From Caenorhabditis elegans (lineage: Eukaryota; Nematoda; Chromadorea; Rhabditida; Rhabditidae), in the NCBI RefSeq assembly GCF_000002985.6, contig NC_003282.8:9424001-9488000 (forward strand): a stretch of DNA of 64,000 nucleotides, in the 5' to 3' direction. Under the pieces are notes generated by a model. The model ran no database searches. It worked only from the letters and a program-made list of their open reading frames with translations, and was not told where the DNA came from. The position numbers and the translations under genes are program-made. Below, one piece after another: positions 1-13,300 of the stretch (position 1 is its first letter; every line of letters begins with the position of its first letter).

Positions 1-415
1 TTCTAATTTATCAAAAATATCTGAGAAATCGCTGGAAGAGCACTGCCTCGTCAATATCTTTGTCACACGTAAAACGAGAAAATGAAATGATTCGTCAAGC
101 ATGTTTTATTGGAGTTTATTTGAGTGTTTATGAGATTTTATACTTACACATGAGGCTTTATCCGGTAAGAATATCAAACAAGATAATTTGTGAAAATAAT
201 ATAATTATTTTCAGCAACATTTTGAAAATCTTCCCTTCGAGCTTCAAACAATATCCTATGATCTACGTTTGCTGGCAATCAGTTCATTGAACTTTTTTGT
301 ATATTTTGTGCTCACCAAATCAACTAGAAAAATAGTTTTAAAGTCATTTGGAAGTGTGAACCATCTACATTTAAGTCAAAGTTTCAGTCATAGTAACGCA
401 AGAATTTTACATTAA
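1..415 (+). CDS. 3' end of an unidentified plus-strand gene (partial)
   Basis: Two exons can be read: 1-68 and 215-415, joined across a GT...TTTTCAG intron in phase 0. The joined frame encodes about 88 residues before a TAA at 413-415. The first part contains LIYQKYLRNRW, and the second begins QHFENLPFELQTISYDLR, followed by a hydrophobic run (LLAISSLNFFVYFVL) that could be one membrane segment, then a polar tail. The start lies before the window. I do not recognise the family; a membrane-protein C-terminus is possible. The splice signals and the open frame across the junction are the only support. Confidence 0.45.
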
Positions 416-3400
416 TTATTTTTTCTGTTTATTGTAATTCTTTATAGTTTAGGCTAAACTGTTTAGCCCAGAAACAAATTACCTTTTAGTATTTTATAAA
501 TTATAAAACGTTGTTCTACCAGAGAAAAAACAATTTTATCAACCAGATCTTTAAAATTTTGGAATTCTCATTGTTACTCTGATTTTGAACTCACTTAAAA
601 AAACAATATTAATCTTAATTTTTACATTGAATAAAATATTTCTTCGTTGCAAGTTAAATTTTTTCGCATGACCCAAATTGCTCAGAAAAATTTTGGTGAA
701 TGATTACAAAATCAAATGAAATAGATTAAAGAAAGTATTGCTGAAAATCTGGAATAAAAAATGTTTATTGTAATTTTTGGAAAGAAGTCAACAAAGCTCG
801 GGAAAATCATTCGAGCGCTTTCCATTTTCATTAGCAGCGGCTAGAATTCGTGTGCGTGTTCTCTTTTTTTCAGAAAAAAATTAAAAGTTTGAACGTTTGG
901 AATCATTTGCTGGTAAAATCCAAAAAAAAACTCCGGTATGCTGTTTAACATGATAACACAATTCACTGACTCACCGAAATAACCAGTTAATCCCCGAGCC
1001 TACAAAATCGTGCTCAAAAATTAATAGTTTCTTTTATGGTTTCCAATGTTTAGTAAACTTTTCTTCGATCATCAAACATTATTTTTGCATAAAATATATG
1101 TTTGAAACAGCTTTTATGATTGCGAAATGGTTTAATGATTTCGGAGAATAAAAACTGTTTGTGAATCCATGCCATAAAATCATGATTTCTCCTTCTTGAT
1201 CGTTTCAATACAAATTTTGAAAACCATTTTCTCTAAGGAAATTACAATAAATTGGTTAAAATACCTCTATGGTTTCCAAACATGCATAACACAGTTCTAA
1301 AATTCGTTGAACTTCTGTGTTCGCTGTTAAAAATGGTTGTCTTCCAAACACAATTTTTTTCTACGAGTACTCATATTTGTTTATTTACATTTTCCATTAT
1401 TTGTCGTTAAATATTGCTCAGCAGTAATGCTAGAAGCTTCCGTTGATATTATCAAAAAAGTTGAAATTATCAAAATTGACTAAGTTCTTACCGAAATCCT
1501 AAGAACATCAAATCTTTTTGAAATTTTTTATTATAAGATTCGGCCATTTTGGGCTATTTTTATAAATATGTTTATTTAAAATCCCCACAGACTCTACTCT
1601 TCAGATAATATACTCAACCAGTAAAAAACCTTCCTTGGCAGCAGAATTTTTTAGTTATTGAGGGTGGTGGCAAATGTACTTTTTGTTCACTGAACTGTTA
1701 TTATTACTGAAAAAACCAGGAACTGGTGACACTTGAAAATATTCGAAAAACACACCCGTTTAAACAAAATTCACCCAAAAAATTAGTAAAACGTGTGAGT
1801 CCTCAGTGGATGTGTGTGTGTGTGTTTGAATGATTCAATTAATTTTCTCTTCCTCCCTTCTTTCATTCTCATCTTGTCCTTTTCGAACATTTCTTCTCTA
1901 AAAATTTCGGCAATTTTCGTGTGTTGTTGTCATTCTAAGGACAACTTTTTGATGCCCCCTCCATCCTCGGGATTTCGTCTCATTCTAGGGAGGGTGGCCC
2001 CAAAATAGTTGAAGCGAAACGAATCGAAATTTGATTTTCTGAGCATATGTCGACACCAACTTCTTTCCAATATTGGCCCTTTGCACTTTCTCATTCGATT
2101 TGGTGTCTGTGATCCTTTTTTGTGTTGTTGCTTTTTCAGAACAATTAAAATTGTTTTTTTGTTTGTTTTGGAAACTATGGGAACCTAACAGAGTCCGCAG
2201 TTAGCATGTCTCATGCCTGCCTATCGCCTACTTTTTGGACGAAATTTTTTTGATGTGCGTCAACTGTAAAAAAATAATAGAAATTGACCCTAAAACGTCT
2301 AGAATATATATAAAACAAGATCAAAAATAATCTCATAAATATTCAAATGCCTTCGCCGTGTTTTTATCTATTACATGACATCTTCCTCTCTCGATTTCTA
2401 GATCATCATAGGAAGTTATGTTTTTTTTTTAATCAGGAATGTGCTTTGCTTTTTCATAAATTTTTTCTAGAAAATTAAAATACCAGACATTTTTTAACAA
2501 CTTCCAAGTTCACAATAAGAGAAACACTGGATCATGTCGTTTTTTTAGTTACTTGAATTACTTGAAACTTCACCTAGCAATGAGTACGTGCAAATAATGC
2601 AAATATATCATTATTGAGACTCTTCAAATATACTCAACTTATTTATTTTTTGCAGAAAAGGAATGAAGATTCCAATTTTTCCAATTTCTACCAATTTTAT
2701 TTGAAAAAAATGTTTTATGGTCGGATCAATTAAAAATTGAACAATACTCGTTGTTCCATTAAAATATAAAACGGATTTTTCAACTTTTCCAAATATGTTT
2801 TATTTGTAAAATTGTAACACAAAGAAAATATTCAGTTTTTTTAATCTGAAACTTTGTCAAAATGTTAAAATTTTTATTGTAATGAGAAATTTACTTTCTG
2901 AAAATACCCAAAGACTTGGGCGCTCTAAAATTTTTTGGAAATCCGTTCAACAATTTCAGCTGTTCAGCAATAATTGAGAAAGTTTTTAAATTGGCGTTTC
3001 TTAACATCTTGGCTGTACACAATTTTCAACGAGTTGGATAATTGTATTCGTTTTAGACAGAATAAATGGAATTTTGTAGTCCTTTAACGATAACAACTGA
3101 CCAAAAAATGTTCTGTTTACAATTTAGAAAAAACCACTCACGGAATTCTAACCTTTTATTCTATTGTTTTAGTGTAGATTGATTCAATTTTAAAGTCTCA
3201 GTATTTCCTTTTCGTCATTTTTAGTTTCATTGACCAATATCTGAATATTAAATTTTAAAGCGTCTGTGAACTTTTTAAGTGTTTCTATCCAAGAAAAGTG
3301 ATAAACAATGCATATTTTTTGGAATTTCTAAAACTCGGTGGTCATCTTGTCTATGAAAAAACTTACATATATTGAAACAGTTCCATGCACAGGGAAATTT

Positions 3401-4384
3401 AACAATATTTGTTGTTTGCCTTTTTTTTCAATTTTGCAGATTCCAGTAGAAAATTATCAAAATTAAATTATGGGCATCTTTTTAAAATTGATTTCTAGAC
3501 AAAATAAAGAGCACAAGGTGTTAGTATTAAGTATTTCATAATGAGAAGAGAATTATTTCATAATGAGAAAGAAACTAACATAATTTTTGAAGTATAAAGC
3601 TGACTACCTACCGCCTTTTTTCTTTGACTACGGCAAAGATTAACGCGTTTCCTCTTTATCAAATTAGCTTTTGAAGTTTATTAGAAATTTTTAAAAATAC
3701 GTATATTGTGACAGTAACCCGGCATCTCATAACTTATCTTATAAGACCTATTTGGAAATGATTCTGCAAACTGAGCAGTTGCAATCATAGATGTTTTTCT
3801 CTTCCTGTTCTGAATACTCTATGAACATTGTATCGGTTTCTATTCTTAAATGGATGAGAATACTTGTCCCAAGAATGGAAAAAAGAAAACAACTTCTTGT
3901 TCAAACTTTTGTTTCTAAGAATTGTTTGGGTTGAGTATTTTGATGATTTCTTCTAAGAAGAATTACCTATAAAAGTCCATTGTGGTAAATCAAAACTTCG
4001 TTTTTACTAACTAGTAAGAAAAGAAAAAAAAACTCACTATCAGTCATCTTCCCAATTGAGCTATAAAATGTAATGTTATTATTCAGATGTTAAGTATCAC
4101 TCAAATTGTCAGTTACATGTAATATTTAGTAGTATTATTTCTCAGATTTTCATTTTTCGAAATTAATTGAATCATTTCAAACGATCGATTTCTACAACCT
4201 TCCTGTTCTTAACTCGATGATTTTTCTAATTCTTTCCATTTCATTCTTCTTCTTTTTCAGAGGACAAATTACACTTGAAAAAAGGAATAAAAGGAAATAG
4301 AGTCATTATAAAAGCAACACCTTCTCTCTAATACAACTACCACCACTGAAGAATTCAAAAATTCAAATTTGTGAGAATCGAATA
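416..4384. other. Intergenic / 5' flank of the coiled-coil gene
   Basis: AT-rich DNA with no exon I can support; short open frames here lack coding character. The end of the stretch (from about 4261) follows a TTTTTCAG acceptor and runs without another splice site to the ATG at 4385, so it is probably the 5' untranslated leader of the next gene. Confidence 0.5.
1811..1825. repeat. (TG)n microsatellite
   Basis: Uninterrupted TG dinucleotide run of about seven units. Confidence 0.8.
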
Positions 4385-7300
4385 ATGGTAAGTGCTGTGC
4401 ATCGGAAATTGAGTGTCCTCACACGCAATTCCTCCCAATTTTTCCTTTCCTTCCGTTGCTTTTCAGTCCCAGTTTTTCTCTTTTTCCAAAAAATTTGAAT
4501 GACTATTATAAGTGGATAATATCGGCATCCCTCTTCTCATCCCCGCTTTTGTCATTTTCCACCAAAAATTGGTTGTGCTCTTCCAAAAAAGGGGAATTGA
4601 TTTCTAAAGCAGAGTTATTATTGAATCTGTTTCTGTTATTATCATTTGGATTCGGCATTCAAATTTTGGAAGTGTAATGGCAAGTATATTTGTGAGTTTT
4701 GATTATTTAGCCAATCAAAGAAATATTCTCTCTTTCTCTCTTCAAAACGTGTTAAAAAATCCCACCTTGACAATGGCCAACGCCTACTAGCCGAGATGAA
4801 CATTATAATGCAAAATAATATACATACATATATATTTAAATATATATCTCAACTCGGACCGTCAGTTTCTTGCAGGGCTGTGCAGCGAACATTTTCAGCA
4901 AAACTATAACACTGCTTATTTCTCTATGTTGATACTACTTTTTGGACTAAAAATTATCATAAAAGTGTTAAAAAATTCGTTAAATCTGAAAATTAAATTC
5001 TTGTTGAATAATTCTAAACATACTTGAAATAGTTCCTGAAAGTTGCAGTTAAAAATACTAAAAATATGCCTTTTATAAATATGCCTTTTGGGAACTAGAT
5101 AGGAATATTTTATCTTGAAGCCAAAATGATTTTTTTTTTCCATAGTTTCACATTTGCGCGCTCACAATCAAGAGGGCTAAGCGATTTTGACACAACTCGA
5201 AATTCAAAAAAAAATTCTAAAACGAGAGAAATTTCGATTATGGAAAAATTACCGTCAAAAATCTACTAGAGAAGTGCTCATATCTGAAAGTTTCATTCCT
5301 GTTTCTCACAAGAAACATTGTCTAGACAAATGACAAAATAATGTACATATATGAATTGAGAATGCATTTGACAAGTTGCACAACCCCCCTCTCACTGTTT
5401 CTTTTTTTTCATTTTCTAGTACTTGTTGCTGTCAGATAGAAAGATTCCAATTTATTTATTGCTTTCCCACACATCTTTTTTCCTCCTTCTGACCCCCTCT
5501 CATTTCATTTGTCAGTCCGTGTCACTAGATCGACAGCTTCTTCTCTTTTTTTAATAAGGAATGTAATAAAAACAGACTTGAAAATTGTGTTAGCTTTTTC
5601 GTGTTTTTCAGTCATCGAAGTTTTTTCATTTTTAAAAAATTTCTGGAATTCCAGAAATTTTTTAAACTCCTATGTATTTTGCACATTTTCATATATTTTA
5701 ACCTCCTCTTCAATTTTTAGGTAGGAAAATATATCTATCGTGTCAAATTGGAGAACCCAAAAAAACCATCAAAACCGTTCCGAATTGTGAAAACCGGGAC
5801 ACTGGATATTTTTTGTTAGCCAGTCTTACTTCACTCAACATCGAGATAGCTTTAACATTGCAAAACGAAAACTAACAAATAATTAGTTACGGAAAAAATA
5901 ACAACTGAATACAAGTGGAAGTTTGGTAGCACAAGAGTAATGGCATGAAATAATTAAACTCAAACGCTTTTCTCATTTTTTCATTTGAATATTTTGAATG
6001 AAGAAATGTTTCTTATTTCAATTATTATAAAATTGAGCAGTGGGAATAATGTACCATCAAAACAAATTTGCCAACTAAACTTTTCGCGTGCTTATTAAAA
6101 TAACAATCTTGTAAGAAATCTCATAAATCTCAACTAAAACAATCAATCTATTCAAGAACAAAAAACTTTTTTGTGTCGCAGAAGAATTCTTTGTGTCTAC
6201 CGATTTCTAAAAATTGGTTGTTTTCCATTTGAACTGCCCCAGGTTTTTCCTCTACCACGACTCCCGTCTGTTTTCACATTCCCCGGGGGTCCGATTTGTT
6301 CTTTTTTGGTTTTTCCATCCGGCACCCACATCTTTGACTTTTACACTTTTTCAGAGAATTCCCCTTTTGAAAACAATTAGCACTGCTTTGCTTTTTCCCT
6401 ATATAGTATTATATTTCCAGAATATTTGAATTCGTGGTTTTTTGTTTCATTTTGTTCTTGTTCGTTTTTGCTTACATAGTATTGTCTGCACAAAAAGAAA
6501 GAGTCTCATTTTGATATCATTTAGTGGTCTCAGCAAATTGTAATTTTTCTTAGATTGATTTATAATTTGTGTTTTGAAAAATTGTGTTTTCTTACTTAAA
6601 ACTTTTTTTCCATCACTTAAATGAAAACTAGGAAACCTAGGTGTAAATGCCGGAACCACTAAAAAAATGATAAAAATAACCAAATTATTGATTTGCATGG
6701 CTTTTTTAGATTCCTTTGAAAAGACTTTCACGAATACTACAGTCTCAACAAAAATTAGCCTATTCGGAAAATTCAAAAAAAATCTTTCCGAACATTTGAT
6801 TTTTCTAACTGGAGCCCTCAGAATGTACTCTAATTGAAGAAATATCAAGGCGAGATGATTTGATTTAGATTCTACCATCAACTTGTTTAGTAATTCGATT
6901 TGGAACCAAACAAATCTTGAGATGTTTCTTCTAAAAATATATTCCTAAAGAAGTCTTGGGAATCACAGAAATGCAACGTTTTCTACAATTTTTTGACAAG
7001 CATTTCTACAGAATAGCTTGAATTCTATTTTTTAAATTGAGATTAGAAAAGTAGATGTTCTAGAAAGTTCTAGTTAATTTTGAATCAACATCATGAGCAT
7101 CATAAAAATAACTGCAATCTTTGATTCATTCAAAGAATCTCGTTCTCATCACTTTTAAATTAACGCTATTCAAAATTCATAACAAATTCGTCGTGCTCAC
7201 TCATAATTAAGAAGCAACAAAGTACAAACCACACCCCCTTTTTCTACATGTAAATCAGTGTGAAACCCTACTCGGGCTAATCTTTTCGTAATAGTTCTTT

Positions 7301-10300
7301 GGTTTCTCCAATTATTCAGGTACTAACGAGCTTTTCCCGATTAGAATTTTTCTTTTCATTTTTAAAAGATGTTTATAATAAAACGAGATTTTCTTCTTAT
7401 ATTAGTAACTTCCTCAAATTTTTGTTGAAGATATTGTTTCTGAACATTTTAACTTTTGATGAAGCCAAGAAATGTTTGTATTGCCGTTTTAAAATCTATT
7501 CTTGGTTTGTGTCGTTTTCCTGCTGTCCAATTTCAATAATACTACCGTACTCAACAGCATATGACTATAACTTTCGTTTGCCTTAGCTATAACTTTTCAG
7601 ATCTGGTTATTTGCTAACAAAAATTATTATTACCGGTGCTAAATAAGATTATAAAAACCTATCAATTTTTATATTTTCAAAAGCAAACTTTACCGCTAAA
7701 ATTTTCATTAAAATGATTAAAAATACTTATAGTTTAACATTATAATTTTCAAAGTGTGGGGAAACGACGATCTGGAAATAATCATTTGAATAGACCATTT
7801 ATTCTAACTGTAACTTTTGGAGAAAATATCAAAAATGTATCCAAATTTCCACAGCTTACGACTGACTATTAGAGGGTGCAAGACTAAAAGAATAAGTACG
7901 GTGTAAAATTTCAATAGCTAACATAGGCCTAAACCCATCCAGCTGATGTATTTTTTCCATATAAAAATTTTCTTACACTCTAAAAAATTTAGTTTTTAGA
8001 ATAAGCAGAATTACCAGATGCATATCCCTTTTTGAAAACATTTGTCAAAAGTTTCAATGTATTCTGAAGAAGCTTCTTGTGGTTTTGTAATCTTTGACAC
8101 CTTCAATCCACCCCCATGTGTGTGTGTCCCTTGTCTCATAGCTATTATCTTTTTTTTCTTACTCTATATTTGGTTTCATATCCATAATAATTCAATGTCC
8201 ATCTCTTTTATTATTCTAATTTTAACCCTTGTATCTTTCTGCCCAACGCCTTTTGATTCCAATCTCCCACACAAAACAAGTGCCGAAGGGCAAATCACGC
8301 GTCGAATCATCATTACCGAAAGAGCTCTGTCCCTGTGACGGGCTCCAAAAGCTTGAAGAGTCCAAGAAAAAGAAACAGAGACCGCCCATTTCCGCCGTTT
8401 TATGACCATCCTCTTACTAGGTTACTGCTTCTGTTTTCTGCACCTGGGTTCGCTTACTTCATTTTATTTTAAGACATTTCAAAAGCTCTAGAATCTACAA
8501 TATATTATAATCATGAGTCTATCTACTCCGGTTGTCGGATTATCACCACAATCACCATCAAAACGGATTAAGCCAAAGGTAACTTAAGGGATATCAGGTG
8601 ATAGAATAACGAATAATAGAGGGTGTATATTACGACAAACAAAATGTTTTCATTTAGTTTGACGTTGGTCCTAGGGGATTTGGAAATCATAACAGGAGAA
8701 AATTGCAAAAAAAAGGGGGAGAAATGGGCAAAAAAGAAGAAACAAAAGAATGAGAGTTAGAAGAACAAAATGGGGCTGAGAGATCATTTGTCTTCGTTCA
8801 TTTTTTCTAGTTCGACGTAGCCGAACGGGAAAAAAAGTTTCCTGGATTTTCAATTTTTCCCAAAAAAATTACATCTCGCTTCTATTTAAGATTAATTTAG
8901 CACTTGTCTAGTAAGGACCTCATTTTTCAAAACTGAGGCCCGTAAAATGTTTTCCAACAGTGAATTTCAGCTGATTTCTGATGATTTCATGGTTGTTTGA
9001 AAGCAGTTAACACTCTGGAAGTTTTTTCATTTCATCAATGCCAGAATTTTTATCCTAAATCAAGTTTCTCAATGATTTTTAATATTTACAAAAACTAATA
9101 TTTGGAAAAACATGTATCTCAAAAATTTTACAAAAAAGATCCATAGAAATCAAAAATCTTCGTACAATTTATCAGCCATAAACCTGGGATTTGAGTATCA
9201 TTTTAGTGACTTCGAAGGATAATAAAATGAAATCTGCTAACATAATTCGATCCTTATTCACATATATTCAGATTTTCAATTTTTTATGATTCATAACTGT
9301 TTATTTTGTAAGCATCTTTCATCGATGCTATTGAAAAATTAATAAACTTTGAAGAAATACTGAAACTGTAAAATTGTTACTAATCATGCTGCTGGAATTA
9401 ACTAATCCAGATATGAAGATTGTTGTGAGTTTCTGAAATTACCCTGACCTGATAGTATTTTTTTGTGATACAAGCGATTTTTTTTAACTTTTAGATATTC
9501 AGTAAAGAACTTGAAAGTGAAACCTCTGACTTCCTGTACATTGATCAAAAATTATTTAATTTTCAAATTTAAAATACCAGCCGCTGACCGCGCCTCCGGC
9601 GCGGCCAACGACAGGCGGAATTTGAAATGTTTGACACATATCCCTGAATTCATTAGGTTTTTCTATAAAAAAAGTAAGCATAATTTATTTTCCTACATGT
9701 GTTTAAGTTTTTTCGAATATGCTGAAAGATTAAATTTTGAAAACCATCACACCACAACCTTAAACAAAGTACAGTAACCCTACAGTACCCCTACAGTACT
9801 ACTACAGTACCTTGACATTATCCATCACCAACTCCCAACGCAATATCCCTTCAAAAGCTGAACAACCAAAATTTCCTAAACTACAGTAACCCTACAGTAA
9901 CCCTACAGTACCCCTACAGTACTACTACAGTACCTTGACATTATCCATCACCAACTCTCAACCCAATATCCCTTCAACTACAGAAAAGAGAGTTCAAAGA
10001 TCAGAGATCAAAGTTCAAACTACATAGGGACAGAACGACACTGCGCTTTATATATATATAAATATATATTAAACTACATCGTTTCAAACTCTCAACCTTT
10101 GACCAAATATTTCAACTTTTCAAAACAAACCGAAAGAAATCCACGAATACCGGAAATTGTGAAAGGTCAATTTCCTGAGCTCAAAAAAGGAATCACGCTT
10201 TGTCAAACTCCATATAACTTGCAGCAAAAAAATACGTCAAAGCTGATCTCAATTTAATATGAAGTTTTTCGCAAAAAAAAAAAGAAAAAGTTACAACTTT

Positions 10301-13300
10301 CTGATGTAAATGCACAGTTAAATATTCACAATTTATTTTTTTTATTTCATTGCCAACCTTGTTAGTCCTCGATGTAGAACATCAATGATAGGCAGACAGT
10401 CTTTTAAAATTTTTCAGCCAACTAGATCAAAAACTTTAGGATGTATTTATCAAAAACTATAATTTTCCAAAATGCTTCTATAGTGTTTACCTTCCCCAAA
10501 ACACCCTACAAAAGAACAATCGTCTGAAAAGCAATTTTTGGAGCAAATCTAGGAGAATTGAAACAGTGAAAAATATTTGAAAATTTCAGGCCAAAATTTA
10601 AGCTTTTGTAAATAGTTCTCAAAATTGAAAACTAATAAGAAAAAAACTGAAAACAGTTTTTTTGTATTTTTAACTAGAAATGTTGGAAAACTATTGATTT
10701 CAGAAAATTACTAGTTTTCTCTTCCAAGCATTATTCTTCTACTACAAGGTTCCACTCGTTCGATTCCTTTTTCTGTTTTTAATTTTGTTGATTTGATTTG
10801 ACTTTTTCTTTTTCTTTGCCTTATTCTATTCTATCCATCTCTTTTCACATCTTCTAACAACATCTTCTAGAATATTCCTTTCTCCTTTATTTCAAAGCTC
10901 TGAAAGCCAAATTGTTACGAAACAAAGCTACAAAGTATGTAGTAAGAATGGTAAACACTTGAAAAATCCGGTAGTCAGTCAAAAAAAGATTTACTTTTTT
11001 CTCAGCTCACAATTCTACACTTTCTCTTCATCCACAATGCCAAACTTGGTTTTCTTTTTCTTTCTTAAAAATACACACATATCCATTTTTTGTTCCGCCC
11101 TGATGCACATGGAGCCACTGATCGGAAGGTTAGATAGAATACAACAGAAAATAGAAAAGTGAGATAAACGAGTCAGTTCACACTTTTTCCAAAACTTATT
11201 TTTGTTTTACTCGGGTTCATCAGTTCCAAAAGTAAACTTTTTATGTTTGTATTCCAAAATTTTGGTTTTGCAATATACTGACTTGCACATCATTAATTCT
11301 TGTCCTATTCATTCTTTTTTAACTTTGAATTTCTAAAGTACTAAAATTTTATGAGTTTCCTTAATGTATCTGAAAAATTGGCAAAGTTTTGCAACTTGTA
11401 TGTTTTCAAACATTTAAAGGTTGAGTAACGCCAGTGGAAAAATTAATTAAAACCACTCTATTAGGGTCAAATTGAACAATTGAATAATAAAGAGTTTTGA
11501 AATTTTTTATTTACCGCCAAAAAGTGTCGTCTTTGAACTTTTGCATATTTTGCAATTTGCCAAAACTCGAATTGAAAATATTGATAATCTAAACTATGAT
11601 ATTTATCTTTTTCAAAATGAAGAATTCCTTGTGAAACTAGAGCGCCTTCAAGCCTACGTATCTATTTCTTTGCCTGCCTGCCTGAATACTGAGAAAATCA
11701 CGATATTTTTTTCTTAATTGTACGACGTCTTTGAGAACTTTTTCAAAAATCTATATTTTTTTAAAGTATTTCTCCTCTAGGAACATACTTTCTGAGATTA
11801 AAATTGGTTGTCCTAGGCTTGAAATGAGTAACATTTGCCTATTAACTCAAAACTTAGCTGATTTGCTTGGCGTTCCAGAAATTTTTATAATTCTACGGTA
11901 ACGATGCATGATCTCATAGTTAAGCAACTTAACATTTCCTGAAAGCTTTTAGTACATTTCCGATATGTCTATAAATCTAGCTCATATGATCTTGCTTTCA
12001 TCATCTCTGTTAAATTCAAATAAAAATTCAAAATGTTCATGAATTCGGTTTAGATGACATAATTTCTGTTAAGTCTCTGAAATAAACCTTTTTTAATTCA
12101 TTTTTTAATGAATTTTTTTTAATGATTTTTTTTTGCATGTGAGTCTTTTTTTAATTGATGATTTTTTGAATCCACGAAGATTTAAGTATCTATTTTTAAA
12201 ACAAAATTTTTTTGCTTATTTTTAAATAACCTTTTTGGAATAATCTTTGGTCAGTTCATATATCAGCTCACATAAATATTTTATTACGAAGCTTTCTGGA
12301 TACCACGAGGGGTTTTCAAAAGTTTCATTTTTTGAAGTGATGTTGTTGAAAGATTTTTAAAGAAATTTTTAAAGAAATTTAAATTTTTTTTAAATGTTTT
12401 ATTTTTGAATCTTATATTTTTTGGCGCTTTTTAATTCGAGCTAGATTCGTCAGAAATTAATTTAATGAAATGAATAAACCTTTAACTAATCAACCTATTT
12501 TAATTATTCGATTATCTTGTTTTATGGGGTATAATTTTTATAATTTCCAAATTAATAATACAGGTTATTCTAAAGTCAAACAATATCCCGAATATTCTTT
12601 TTGAAGAATCTCGAAAAACTGCGGATTCGCTCTTGAAACCCACATTCTACACTCAAGAACCCCCTGAATCCAATCATTTTTCCTTTTATCTAAATTTATT
12701 TTTTCACAGGACGTAATGCTCAACATTTTGATGTCAATGACGAAGGAAGGAGCCTCCGATGGGCCGCAGTTCGTCGCTCCTGCAAGTAAGTGGAATAGGC
12801 CACGCCCATCCAATTTTTATAGAGGAATGAATTGAGAAGGTTGAAGAATAGTTTGAAAAGAAGTGGCATATTCTGAATTCCTTCCTCTATTAACGTCTAT
12901 TTTAAAGAAATTCAATGTTTCGTACTGCAGAAACGAGTCGAGATACACTTATCACTACTGCATATAGATTGCATCGAACGAGGTGGAGAATATTGGAACC
13001 TTACAGGTTTGTTTCATTTTAGTATTGGAAAACTTAGATCTAAGTAAACTAATAATAATTTATAATTTCATACAGAGAATAGTCAGAAATTTGAAATATA
13101 CACTAAAGAAACCTCAGAAGAAAAATTAAGCAAAAACAAATTCAGAAAAACAAAAAATATGCATTGCAAAAGAGTAATAGACTTTTAATTCCGGAAACAA
13201 AACATAATTTTGATTGATCGGTAGTCCACTCTTTTTTTTCAAATTTCATTTCAAAACTCTAAAAGTCACATAAAGCTTGCACATTCTCTAGAACCCCTGG

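Larger units (their letters stand above)
4388..12709 (+). other. Long first intron with internal alternative promoter
   Basis: This 8.3-kb AT-rich intron separates the ATG-only first exon from the shared second exon; the alternative first exon 8513-8578 lies in its middle. Other content is a TACAGTA-type duplication near 9.77-9.98 kb and a MITE-like fragment near 11.4 kb. An open frame of 144 codons on the minus strand at 6447-6881 has no splice context or recognisable domain and I treat it as chance. Confidence 0.6.

Noticed and set aside
4790..4870. Hairpin around GCCGAGATGAAC ... CTCAACTCGGAC as a microRNA precursor
   Set aside because: The stem is only about nine paired bases with a long AT-rich loop; this does not meet precursor criteria.
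6447..6881. 144-codon open frame on the minus strand
   Set aside because: Low-complexity Lys/Phe-rich translation, no domain and no splice context; it lies in a long AT-rich intron of another gene.
9770..9976. TACAGTA repeats as a possible CRISPR-like array
   Set aside because: Repeat units are short, irregular and lack spacers of even size; the host is a eukaryote.
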